NCBI RefSeq assembly: GCF_008274695.1
Contig: NZ_VTOU01000002.1
Span: 186,001 to 250,000 of the forward strand
DNA: 64,000 nt
Direction of reading: 5' to 3'
DNA from: Sphingomonas montanisoli
GTDB taxonomy: Bacteria > Pseudomonadota > Alphaproteobacteria > Sphingomonadales > Sphingomonadaceae
Shown here piece after piece: positions 24,938 to 32,869 of this stretch. Within the stretch, counting starts at the first letter, position 1. Every line of letters starts with the position of its first letter. The notes beneath the pieces are model-generated. The model saw only the letters and a list, made by a program, of their open reading frames with translations, was not told where the DNA came from and made no database searches. The position numbers and the translations under genes were made by a program.

Positions 24938-25869
24938 CGCGGACGCGACCACAGCCCGTCGCGCACCATGTCTCGGGGGCTTGGCAGACTGCTCGCGATC
25001 AGCGCCTGCATAGCGAGCATAGCCTTTTTGCTGCCGGAGATCCGGACACGCTCGTCCCACGCGCGATGCCCGCGTCGAACGACCTCGCGCCCGATTCCGC
25101 CATAGATGCCGGCGGCCGACAAGATCGCCCAGCGGCAGCGGAAGGGCAGCCGCGCGGCGCCGACTCTCGCCGAAGCTTCATGACGATCGGCTATGGCGAC
25201 GAGGCGCGCCGCAAATGTCGCTCGCTGGGGGGCGGTCGAAGGAATTCTCAGTTCGGCTTCGTTCAAGCCTGCTTCGGCGAGCCAGTCCTCCGGGATATAA
25301 CAGCGGCCATTGTCTGCATCCTCGACGATGTCGCGGGCGATGTTCGATAGCTGAAAAGCAATGCCAAGATCGCAGGCACGATCGAGTGTGTCGTCGTCGT
25401 GCGGGCTGACCCCCATGACCACCGCCATCATGCACCCGACGACGCCAGCTACCTGATAACAGTAGCGGAACAGATCGTCGGCATTCTGCGGGCGCCACCC
25501 CCGCGCGTCGGCTTCGAAGCCGGCGAGATGGTCGGATACGAACCGGCGCGGCATCGCGGTTTCGTCGACGACAAGGGCAAGGCCCTGGAACGCCGGATCA
25601 TCGACCGGCCGGCCGTCGAGTGCGTCCATAGTTTGGCGAAATGCTGTCTCGAAGCGGTCGAGCGGATCGGCGGGCACGGCCATATTATGGCCGAGAACTT
25701 GACCGTCGACGACATCGTCGCAGGTCCTGCACCAGGCATAGAGCAGCCAGGCGCGCTCACGCGTCACGCGATCGAACAGTCGGCTCGCCATCGCGAAAGA
25801 CTGCGATCCTCGCACAATGGTCGCCTCGGCCTGGGCGACAAGCGCCGAGCGATCAGCGGCCAAGATCAT
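24934..25869 (-). CDS. crtB: Phytoene synthase
   Basis: This encodes 311 residues of the squalene/phytoene synthase family. Two Asp-rich motifs, CDDVVDG (about residue 50) and DIVEDADNGRCYIPED (about 175), bind Mg-diphosphate. SNIARDI and GRCYIPEDW are conserved in CrtB. It condenses two GGPP molecules to 15-cis-phytoene. It overlaps crtI by 17 bp and is the last gene of crtY-crtI-crtB. Confidence 0.95.
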   Translation of the reverse strand: MILAADRSALVAQAEATIVRGSQSFAMASRLFDRVTRERAWLLYAWCRTCDDVVDGQVLGHNMAVPADPLDRFETAFRQTMDALDGRPVDDPAFQGLALVVDETAMPRRFVSDHLAGFEADARGWRPQNADDLFRYCYQVAGVVGCMMAVVMGVSPHDDDTLDRACDLGIAFQLSNIARDIVEDADNGRCYIPEDWLAEAGLNEAELRIPSTAPQRATFAARLVAIADRHEASARVGAARLPFRCRWAILSAAGIYGGIGREVVRRGHRAWDERVRISGSKKAMLAMQALIASSLPSPRDMVRDGLWSRPR

Positions 25870-27331
25870 CGATCATCAGCCCGGCGGTCGCGTGCGCGCT
25901 GCCGACGACGCCGGGAATGCCGGCACCCGGATGGGTTCCGGCACCGACGAAGTAGAAATTGGACAGGACATCGTCGCGATTGTGCACGCGGAACCATGCG
26001 CTCTGGGTCAGCAACGGCTCAAGGCTGAAGGCCGATCCCAGATGCGCGCCGAGATCGGTCGCGAAATCGATCGGGCTGTAGTGAAAGCGAGTGACCAACC
26101 TGTCGCGCAGATTCGGGATGAGCCGCGCCTCGATGATGTCAAGGATGCGCGCTTCATAGCGGGGCCCCTCTTCGGTCCAGTCGGGACTGTGTCGGCCCAA
26201 GTGGGGCACCGGCGCCAACGCGTAGAAGGTCGAAAAGCCTTCGGGGGCCATCGATCCGTCGGTGACGCTGGGATGGTGCACATAGAGTGCAGGGTCGGGC
26301 GCAAGCGCGTCGGTGCCGTAGATATCGTCGAGCAAGCCCTTGTAGCGCGGGCCGAACAGGATGTTATGGTGCGGGATCTCGGGGAAGGTACCCCGAACCC
26401 CGAAATGGACGACGAACAAGGACGGCGAGAAGCGTTTACGCCTCAGACGGCGTGCAGCCTCAGGGCCACGTTTATGGCCACGTATCCATTCGTAGCTGCG
26501 CACGACGTCACCGTTGGAGGCGATCGCGTCGAACGTATCGCACCATCCGCTCGCGGTGGTCACGGTCGTCACCCGGTCGCCTGCGGTTTCGATCTCAGTC
26601 ACCGGATCGCCAAGGCGGATTCGGCCGCCGATCCGCGCAAACTGCCGCGCCATGCCCGCGACGAGCGCATTTGTTCCCCCCTTTGCGAACCAGACCCCGC
26701 CGTCGCGCTCGAGCTTGTGGATGAGCGCATAGATCGAACTTGTCGTCATCGGATTGCCGCCGACGAGCAGCGTGTGAAACGACAGCGCCTGGCGCAACTT
26801 TTCCGAGCGCACGAAGCCCGACACGATCGAATAGACCGAGCGCCACGCTTGGTAACGTGCCAGTGCCGGTACGGCGCGCAGCATCGCGCGGAAATCGAGA
26901 AAGGGCACCGCGCCCAGCTTCTCATAACCTTCAACGTAGACGCCCGCCGAATAAGCGAGGAAACGGCGATAGCCCTCGACGTCGTGGGGATCGAGCCGTG
27001 CGATCTGCTCGGTCAGTAGCGCATCGTCATTGGTATAGTCGAAGCTGTCACCATCGGGCCAGGACAGACGGTAGAATGGCGAGACCGGCACCAGTTCGAC
27101 ATCGGCCGCGATGTCATGCCCGCTTAGGGCCCAGAGCGCCGACAGGCAGGCTGGATCGGTGATGACGGTGGGGCCCGCATCGAAGGTGAAGCCATCGCGG
27201 CGCCACACATAGGCGCGTCCCCCAACCTTGTCGCGCGCTTCAACGATCGTGGTTTCGATCCCCGCCGCCTGCAGCCGAATCGCGAGTGCGAGCCCGCCGA
27301 ATCCGGCTCCGATAACCGCTGCTCGCTTCAT
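25853..27331 (-). CDS. crtI: Phytoene desaturase
   Basis: This encodes 492 residues. The N-terminal FAD Rossmann motif VIGAGFGGLALAIRLQAAG is followed by GGRAYVWRRDGFTFDAGPTV. The C-terminal CrtI signature GAGTHPGAGIPGVVGSA is present. The enzyme introduces four double bonds, converting phytoene to lycopene with FAD at the membrane. ATG 27331 overlaps the crtY stop by 4 bp. The longer frame to 27379 is inside crtY and is not used. Confidence 0.96.
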   Translation of the reverse strand: MKRAAVIGAGFGGLALAIRLQAAGIETTIVEARDKVGGRAYVWRRDGFTFDAGPTVITDPACLSALWALSGHDIAADVELVPVSPFYRLSWPDGDSFDYTNDDALLTEQIARLDPHDVEGYRRFLAYSAGVYVEGYEKLGAVPFLDFRAMLRAVPALARYQAWRSVYSIVSGFVRSEKLRQALSFHTLLVGGNPMTTSSIYALIHKLERDGGVWFAKGGTNALVAGMARQFARIGGRIRLGDPVTEIETAGDRVTTVTTASGWCDTFDAIASNGDVVRSYEWIRGHKRGPEAARRLRRKRFSPSLFVVHFGVRGTFPEIPHHNILFGPRYKGLLDDIYGTDALAPDPALYVHHPSVTDGSMAPEGFSTFYALAPVPHLGRHSPDWTEEGPRYEARILDIIEARLIPNLRDRLVTRFHYSPIDFATDLGAHLGSAFSLEPLLTQSAWFRVHNRDDVLSNFYFVGAGTHPGAGIPGVVGSAHATAGLMIDDLGR

Positions 27332-28488
27332 ACCGCCCGCCCTTTTTTCATGTCTGTCATCGCCGCCGCCGCGCGCCATAGGGCTACCGGCGGACGCCCG
27401 CTCAGGATGCGGGCCTTGTCGAGCAGGGTGGAGCGGCCAGCGTAAAAGCGTCCGATCAGCGCCTCATCCAGCCGATAGAAATGCTCGAGCACGCGATAAC
27501 GTCGATCAGGTTCGGCGGCGCGAAACAGCATGCGGTTGAGCAGACGGTAAAAGGCTCGATCGCGCCACAGCCGCTCGGCTTCTCTCCGGAAAAGGCGGCA
27601 CAAGCCCGCACTTGTCATGTCGGTCTGCTCGGCGAGAAGGAGTGCATTGCGCACGGCATCAGGCAGCGAATAGCCCGTGGTGGGGTGGAAGAAGCCGCCG
27701 CGCAGCCCCAGTCGGGCGACGTCGGCGCCTTCCCATAGGGTCGCGACATCGCCGCCCATCGCAACCGGCAAAACCCCGCGTTCCTCGGCGAGCGTCTTGT
27801 GCGCAGGCCAGCCCTGGTCCGCGACATACGCCGCAATCCGCGCGCCGATCGCATGGTCGTCGAGCGCGGGACCGTCGGCATAATAAGTATCCTCGACAAG
27901 CATCTCGGTGGCCGAGAATGGCAAGCAATAGACGAAGCGATAGCCGTCGCGCTGGTCAACGGTCGCGTCCATGATGATCGGAAGCGTGACGCCGTGCGGG
28001 CGGGCGAAACAATAGGTCCGCCCGACGAACTTCTGCCAACCCAGATCGAGACCGGCCATGTCGCCGGCTCCGCGCGCGTCGATAACGCATGACGCCTCCA
28101 GGATTGTCCCGTCCGCAAGGTTAACTCCAGTCGGCCCGACGCGGGTCACGGGCACGCCCAGTCGCAGGGACGCGGGCGGCAGGGTTTCCCGGATCACCGC
28201 GTCGAGCCGTTCGGAACGCAAGCTGTTATAGCTCCCGGCGAGTGACCTCTGCCGCGCTGGGAAAGCCACGCGATTGCCCGGCCACGATGCGACGACGAGA
28301 TCGTCGACGAATGCGCGCTCGGCGGGCGTAAGATCACTGTCGAAGAAGGACCAGACATGGTCGCCCCCGAAACGATCGCTGCCTTCGATCAGCATGAGAT
28401 CAAGGTCGGGACGATGTCGGTACAGGGCCAGAGCGACGAGGCAGCCCGCGAGTCCGCCGCCCGCAATGATCACAGAGGGTTCGGCCAT
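27328..28488 (-). CDS. crtY: Lycopene beta-cyclase (CrtY type)
   Basis: This encodes 386 residues. The dinucleotide-binding N-terminus IIAGGGLAGCLVALALYRHR and the CrtY patterns WSFFDSDLTP, ARGAG, GFFHPTTGYSLPDAVRNA and LNRMLFRAAEPDRRYRVLEH are present. It cyclises lycopene at both ends to beta-carotene. It is the first gene of the leftward crtYIB operon. The promoter must lie in the 56-bp gap to the divergent hydroxylase gene at 28545. Confidence 0.95.
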   Translation of the reverse strand: MAEPSVIIAGGGLAGCLVALALYRHRPDLDLMLIEGSDRFGGDHVWSFFDSDLTPAERAFVDDLVVASWPGNRVAFPARQRSLAGSYNSLRSERLDAVIRETLPPASLRLGVPVTRVGPTGVNLADGTILEASCVIDARGAGDMAGLDLGWQKFVGRTYCFARPHGVTLPIIMDATVDQRDGYRFVYCLPFSATEMLVEDTYYADGPALDDHAIGARIAAYVADQGWPAHKTLAEERGVLPVAMGGDVATLWEGADVARLGLRGGFFHPTTGYSLPDAVRNALLLAEQTDMTSAGLCRLFRREAERLWRDRAFYRLLNRMLFRAAEPDRRYRVLEHFYRLDEALIGRFYAGRSTLLDKARILSGRPPVALWRAAAAMTDMKKGRAV

Positions 28489-28544
28489 GCGGCACTATGG
28501 CAGGAGCGTCGCGCCGCGCCAAATGATGGTGTAGGTCGGGCGTC

Positions 28545-29327
28545 GTGGAGACTACGCTCGCCATCCTCGTAACCAGTCTGTCGATGACCGCGATCATCGC
28601 GGGCCGCTATCTCGTATCGAGCGGGGGCTTTGCCTGGCTGTCGGCGCGTCGTCATCCGCATATCCATGTGGGACGCGGCGAACAGATACGCCGCGAAATC
28701 GCCTGGTCGCTCGCCAGCGCGGTCGTCTATGGCCTGCCGGCGGGGATAGTCGCCTGGGGCTGGCAGGCGCAGGGCTGGACGTTGATCTACGATGATTTGC
28801 ACGCTTATCCGTCGTGGTACGGGCCCGTGTCGGTGCTCGCCTTCCTTATCGCGCACGATGCCTGGTTCTACTGGACGCACCGTTGGATGCACCGACCCAC
28901 GCCATTCAGGATCGCCCATGCGGTCCATCATGCGAGCCGCCCGCCGACCGCCTGGGCGGCGATGAGCTTCCACCCCATCGAGGCGCTGACCGGCGCCGTA
29001 GTCATTCCAGCGCTGGTCTTCATGATTCCGATCCACTGGGGCGCGCTGCTGGTGGTGCTTGGCATCATGACCCTCATGGGAGTGACGAACCACATGGGGT
29101 GGGAGATGTTCCCGCGCCGGCTCATCGACGGGCCGATCGGCCGCTGGCTTATCACCGCCAGCCATCATCAGCAGCATCACCGCCAGTACAGGTGCAATTA
29201 TGGCCTATATTTCCGCTTCTGGGATCGCCTCTGCCGGACCGACCACGGCTTGGGCCGTTTCGATCATGATCGTCACGCTGGCGCTGGCACCCTCTCAAGC
29301 CTTGGCGACGGACACGCAGAGCGCTGA
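28545..29327 (+). CDS. Sterol-desaturase/fatty-acid-hydroxylase family protein in the crt cluster
   Basis: This encodes about 260 residues from a GTG at 28545. Membrane helices and the family's His boxes are present: HDAWFYWTHRWMH (about 105), HAVHH (about 125), and ASHHQQHHRQYRCNYGLYF near the end, followed by FWDRLCRTDHG. These ligate a di-iron centre for O2-dependent hydroxylation or desaturation. In Brevundimonas astaxanthin clusters a hydroxylase of this superfamily (CrtG, 2,2'-hydroxylase) modifies carotenoid rings, so a carotenoid substrate is plausible; other lipids cannot be excluded. Its last 128 bp overlap the next gene's most upstream start. Confidence 0.82.
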   Translation: METTLAILVTSLSMTAIIAGRYLVSSGGFAWLSARRHPHIHVGRGEQIRREIAWSLASAVVYGLPAGIVAWGWQAQGWTLIYDDLHAYPSWYGPVSVLAFLIAHDAWFYWTHRWMHRPTPFRIAHAVHHASRPPTAWAAMSFHPIEALTGAVVIPALVFMIPIHWGALLVVLGIMTLMGVTNHMGWEMFPRRLIDGPIGRWLITASHHQQHHRQYRCNYGLYFRFWDRLCRTDHGLGRFDHDRHAGAGTLSSLGDGHAER

Positions 29328-29688
29328 ACTTGAAGTCGTTCCGACGGGCTTGCGGAACGCCAAGGGCCTGATCCAGCTTTGCGTGACACAGGACAGTCGC
29401 CACTTTCCCGATTGCTCAAAGGATCCAAAGGCGATCAAGCGGTCCGTGGCGGCGGGCGGAGGGACTATCACGCTCGTCGGCCTCTCTCCGGGTCGCTACG
29501 CGCTGTCTTTGGTTCACGATGAAAATGGCAATGGCAAGCTAGACACTTTACTCGCCATGCCCAGGGAAGGTTTCGGCTTCTCGCGCGATCCCGCCATGAA
29601 ATTCGGCCCGCCAAAATTCGACGATGTCCTTTTCGATGTGGCGCCTGGACACAACCGACGGAACATCCGCGTCCGATATCTTTTATGA
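29200..29688 (+). CDS. Secreted DUF2141 protein
   Basis: This encodes up to 162 residues. The mature domain begins AELEVVPTGLRNAKGLIQLC and contains SPGRYALSLVHDENGNGKLD, a Ca-binding-like loop, and MKFGPPKFDDVLFDVAPG, all typical of DUF2141. A signal peptide ends at SQALA. Two starts are possible: ATG 29200 with AGGTG 8 bases upstream, overlapping the hydroxylase gene by 128 bp, or ATG 29266 with a 62-bp overlap and a shorter signal. Proteins of this family often accompany carotenoid genes in Sphingomonadales-like clusters, as here; function unknown. Confidence 0.78.
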   Translation: MAYISASGIASAGPTTAWAVSIMIVTLALAPSQALATDTQSAELEVVPTGLRNAKGLIQLCVTQDSRHFPDCSKDPKAIKRSVAAGGGTITLVGLSPGRYALSLVHDENGNGKLDTLLAMPREGFGFSRDPAMKFGPPKFDDVLFDVAPGHNRRNIRVRYLL

Positions 29689-29759
29689 CATGAGGTGGAC
29701 GGCTGAGCGTCCGACCGTTACCCTTCGACGAGGCGGGGGCCGAAAGCAGGTTGTCATCG

Positions 29760-30749
29760 ATGCCATCCCCCGCGTCGCCCGGCGCATCCCTTTCCGCCTC
29801 ACCGCGTTCGACACGGCCGCGTCCGATGCATGTGGTGCTCGCTGCGCCACGCGGGTTTTGCGCCGGCGTCACCCGAGCGATCGATGCGGTAGAGCGCGCG
29901 CTCAGCCAGTTCGGGCCGCCCGTCTATGTCCGCCGCCCGATCGTCCACAACCGATCGGTGATGCAGCACCTGGAAGCGCACGGCGCGGTCTTCGTCCGGG
30001 AGGTCGAGGACGTGCCGGAAGGCGCGGTGCTGATCCTCTCGGCGCATGGCGTTGCGCCCGACATCATCGCGGCGGCCGAAGCGCGCAACCTGCGCGTCTT
30101 CGATGCCGTCTGTCCGCTCGTCGACAAGGTTCATCGCGAGGTGCGCCGCCATCACAGGGATGGCCGCCACGTCATCCTGATCGGCCATCGCGGCCACCCG
30201 GAGATCGATGGTACATTAGGCCAGTTACCGGCCGGCGCCGCCGACGTGGTCGCAACGGCCGACGAGGTCGAACATCTGCCCGAGACGGCGCGAGGGCCAG
30301 TGGCCTATGCCATCCAGACGACCTTCGCGGTCGAAGAGGCGCGCCGGATCGTCGAGAGCCTCGAAGCGCGGTTTCCCGGCATCGCCGGCCCCCAAGGCAG
30401 CGACATCTGCTATGCTACAACCAATCGCCAGTCGGCGGTGAGGACGATCGCCCGCAGGGTCGACGCCTTCATAATCGTCGGCGAAAGTTTTTCGTCGAAC
30501 GCGTGTCGTCTCGTCGAGGTCGCCCGCGCCGCGGGCTGCGAAAATGTCCAGCTCGTCGCCGACCTGTCCGAGCTCGACTTCGCCAAGCTTGAAGAGAGCG
30601 GCTCGATCGGGATCACGGCGGCCGCTTCGACCCCGGCCCAGTCGGTGAGCGCGGTGCTCGAGGGGCTCGGCCGATCATTCGACCTATCGACCGAACAGGT
30701 CGGTAATCAGGAGGAAGGTGTGACGTTCCGACAGGTGGCCTTGTGCTGA
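29760..30749 (+). CDS. ispH: 4-hydroxy-3-methylbut-2-enyl diphosphate reductase
   Basis: This encodes about 329 residues. The three [4Fe-4S] cysteines are in PRGFCAG, DAVCPLVDKVH and DICYATTNRQ. ILSAHGVAPD and GHRGHPE supply diphosphate-binding His residues. The enzyme makes IPP and DMAPP in the MEP pathway. ATG 29760 is used; the conserved core starts MHVVLAAPRGFCAG at 29826, and a TTG at 29751 is also in frame. It overlaps crtE by 7 bp, coupling precursor supply to carotenoid synthesis. Many bacteria have a single ispH, so this may be a carotenoid-dedicated second copy. Confidence 0.92.
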   Translation: MPSPASPGASLSASPRSTRPRPMHVVLAAPRGFCAGVTRAIDAVERALSQFGPPVYVRRPIVHNRSVMQHLEAHGAVFVREVEDVPEGAVLILSAHGVAPDIIAAAEARNLRVFDAVCPLVDKVHREVRRHHRDGRHVILIGHRGHPEIDGTLGQLPAGAADVVATADEVEHLPETARGPVAYAIQTTFAVEEARRIVESLEARFPGIAGPQGSDICYATTNRQSAVRTIARRVDAFIIVGESFSSNACRLVEVARAAGCENVQLVADLSELDFAKLEESGSIGITAAASTPAQSVSAVLEGLGRSFDLSTEQVGNQEEGVTFRQVALC

Positions 30750-31660
30750 CACGTGCCATGTTCACCGCCGACACATGCCTGCTTCCCGATGCGTTGCGCG
30801 CGATAGCGCGCGCGGTCGACGAGGGGCTCGATCAGGTGCTCCAGCCGCCGGGCGATGGGCGCGACCAGCTTTACGCCGCGATGCGCCACGCCGCGATTGG
30901 CGGTGGCAAGCGGTTACGCCCGCTATTGGTCAAGGCGACAGCCGATCTGTTCGCGGTACCCGAAATCTTCTCGTTGCGCGCCGGTCTCGCGATCGAATGC
31001 CTCCATGTCCACTCGCTGATCCACGACGATCTGCCATGCATGGACGACGATGATATGAGGCGCGGCAAGCCGACCGTCCACCGCGCTTTTGACGAGGCGA
31101 CCGCCGTGCTTGCGGGGGACGCCCTCCACGCTTTCGCCTTCGAGATTCTCGCCGATCCCGCCACCCACCCGAATTCGGACGTTCGATCGGCGCTGGTGAT
31201 GGAGCTGGCGCGGTATGCGGGCGCGGCAGGCATGGCTGGCGGGCAAATGCTTGATCTTCTGCCGACCGAGCAGATGACCAGCCTAGAGGCTATTACCCGG
31301 CTTCAGGAGTGGAAGACCGGCGCACTGATCGAATGGAGCGTCGATGCTGGCGCGCTGCTGGGCGGGGCATCGAGCGCCGACCGCACGGCGTTGCGCGCTT
31401 ATGCCCAGCGGATCGGTTTGGCGTTCCAGATCGCGGACGACTTGTTGGATGTCGAAGGTAGCGAAGATGTCGTTGGTAAGCGACTCAACAAGGATCAGGC
31501 TCAAGGCAAGAGCAATTTCGTGACTGTCCTCGGAGTTGACGACGCCAAGGAGATGGCGATGCGCCTCGTTGACGAAGCCATGGATCAACTCCAAGATATT
31601 TCGGTTCCCGCTCATCTGCTTACCGAAATAGCGGCCTTCGCGATCGCGCGCGATCGCTGA
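30743..31660 (+). CDS. crtE: Polyprenyl (geranylgeranyl) diphosphate synthase
   Basis: This encodes 305 residues of the trans-prenyltransferase family. The first Asp-rich motif is DDLPCMDDDDMRRG (about residues 95-108), the second DDLLDVEG. GGKRLRPLL and KTGALIEWSV are conserved. The residue five before the first Asp is His, where short-chain FPP synthases usually have Tyr and many GGPP synthases a small residue, so GGPP is likely but not certain. Context strongly supports GGPP for CrtB. The GTG at 30743 has AGGTGG upstream; an ATG at 30758 is an alternative. Confidence 0.9.
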   Translation: MLTRAMFTADTCLLPDALRAIARAVDEGLDQVLQPPGDGRDQLYAAMRHAAIGGGKRLRPLLVKATADLFAVPEIFSLRAGLAIECLHVHSLIHDDLPCMDDDDMRRGKPTVHRAFDEATAVLAGDALHAFAFEILADPATHPNSDVRSALVMELARYAGAAGMAGGQMLDLLPTEQMTSLEAITRLQEWKTGALIEWSVDAGALLGGASSADRTALRAYAQRIGLAFQIADDLLDVEGSEDVVGKRLNKDQAQGKSNFVTVLGVDDAKEMAMRLVDEAMDQLQDISVPAHLLTEIAAFAIARDR

Positions 31661-31824
31661 GTATGTCTGCAATCTCGAGATTTTGTAAGTATTCATTTAG
31701 TCGTGCCGGTAGTTATTGCGGCCGGTGAATACGTTCAAAGTAATGCGGCTACATTGGACGACCGATATTTAGGCGCGAGATCATCAGGAACAGCAGGCTA
31801 TAACAGATACCCGCATTATGCTTG

Positions 31825-32295
31825 CTAATCTCCTTTTGTGATACGCGCGACGCCGGTCTCGTACTTGGTGTAGTTAATGGCTATCGACGTTTCCACACGC
31901 CGTACGCCTTCCAATGACCTGATGCGGGTCAAGATCATCTCGTTAATCGTTTCGACGCTGTTAAAAAGCCCAACGGCAATAATGCTGTATCGGCCCAGCG
32001 GGATGATTACGCAGTTTATCTCGGCCATGTCCGCGAGTTGCTTTGCGATCGTGTCGATCTTGGCAGGATCTGCATGGATCCCGAGCATGACGGGAGTTGT
32101 CGATCCCGCGAGGCGAAAGTCCTTCACAACGGCAAATTCGATCAGCCGATGGGTTTGCAGTCGCTTGATCCGGGTGCGGATCGTGCCCTCGGCCACTTCG
32201 AGTTCCGCCGCGATCTGTCGATTGGACACGCGCGCATCGCGCCCCAGCTTCTCGATGATGCGACGGTCGAGGTCGTCGACCCGATAATCGTTCAT
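31825..32295 (-). CDS. Lrp/AsnC-family regulator (second of a tandem pair)
   Basis: This encodes 156 residues. A winged HTH (DLDRRIIEKLGRDARVSNRQ, then IAAELEVAEGTIRTRIKRL) is followed by a RAM effector domain (VMLGIHADPAKIDTIAKQLA ... VRRVETSIAINY). Such proteins form octameric rings and respond to amino acids or other small acids. ATG 32295 overlaps the stop of the upstream Lrp gene by 4 bp. It is the last gene of the operon beginning with the SDR at 35766. Confidence 0.92.
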   Translation of the reverse strand: MNDYRVDDLDRRIIEKLGRDARVSNRQIAAELEVAEGTIRTRIKRLQTHRLIEFAVVKDFRLAGSTTPVMLGIHADPAKIDTIAKQLADMAEINCVIIPLGRYSIIAVGLFNSVETINEMILTRIRSLEGVRRVETSIAINYTKYETGVARITKGD

Positions 32296-32837
32296 AGCAG
32301 CGGCGCGATGTTGAATTTGAATTTTGGGATCTCGACGGCGATGGCGGCTTCGATGACATCGATCCCGGCGATGGTCGAAATCCGCTCCAGCATCAGGCTC
32401 TTTGCCTCGTCGAACCCGTGCAGGGCGATCAGCATTTCGATGTCGCAGGGGCCATTCATGACAGCGACGCTCAGCGCCTCCGACAATTTGGCAAGTTCTT
32501 GCGCCACCTCCAGCACGTCCCGCCCAGCGACCTTTATGCCAACCGTCATGAGCACGTTGTGGCCCAGAGCCGCGAAATCCGCGACGGCCACGACACGTGC
32601 GGCTCCGATTTCATCAAGGCGCTTGAGACGTGCGGAAACGGTGGCTGCGGTCACGGAAATCCGGGCGGCAATTTCCTGGTTGGTGATGCGCCCGTTGGAA
32701 CGCAGCGTTTCGATGATGCGGTGATCGAGCGTGTCGAGCGTTGCTGATGCCAGCGTCTTGCGTGACTTGATTTGCACCCGCGTCTCGCCGCAGCCCCAGT
32801 TATCGATGGTGTAGCTGACGTATTTCGGCCTTGCCAT
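32292..32837 (-). CDS. Lrp/AsnC-family regulator (first of a tandem pair)
   Basis: This encodes 181 residues. A 30-residue N-terminal extension (MARPKYVSYTIDNWGCGETR) precedes the HTH (TLDHRIIETLRSNGRITNQE, then IAARISVTAATVSARLKRL) and RAM domain (VLMTVGIKVAGRDVLEVAQE). The extension is unusual for Lrp proteins. It lies 32 bp after the flavoprotein gene and overlaps the second Lrp gene. The two regulators are clearly diverged, so they may form hetero-oligomers or sense different ligands. Frames extending to 33614 are shadows of the flavoprotein gene. Confidence 0.9.
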   Translation of the reverse strand: MARPKYVSYTIDNWGCGETRVQIKSRKTLASATLDTLDHRIIETLRSNGRITNQEIAARISVTAATVSARLKRLDEIGAARVVAVADFAALGHNVLMTVGIKVAGRDVLEVAQELAKLSEALSVAVMNGPCDIEMLIALHGFDEAKSLMLERISTIAGIDVIEAAIAVEIPKFKFNIAPLL

Positions 32838-32869
32838 GTCGGATTTCACAGCGGATGCGCCTCCTGGCG

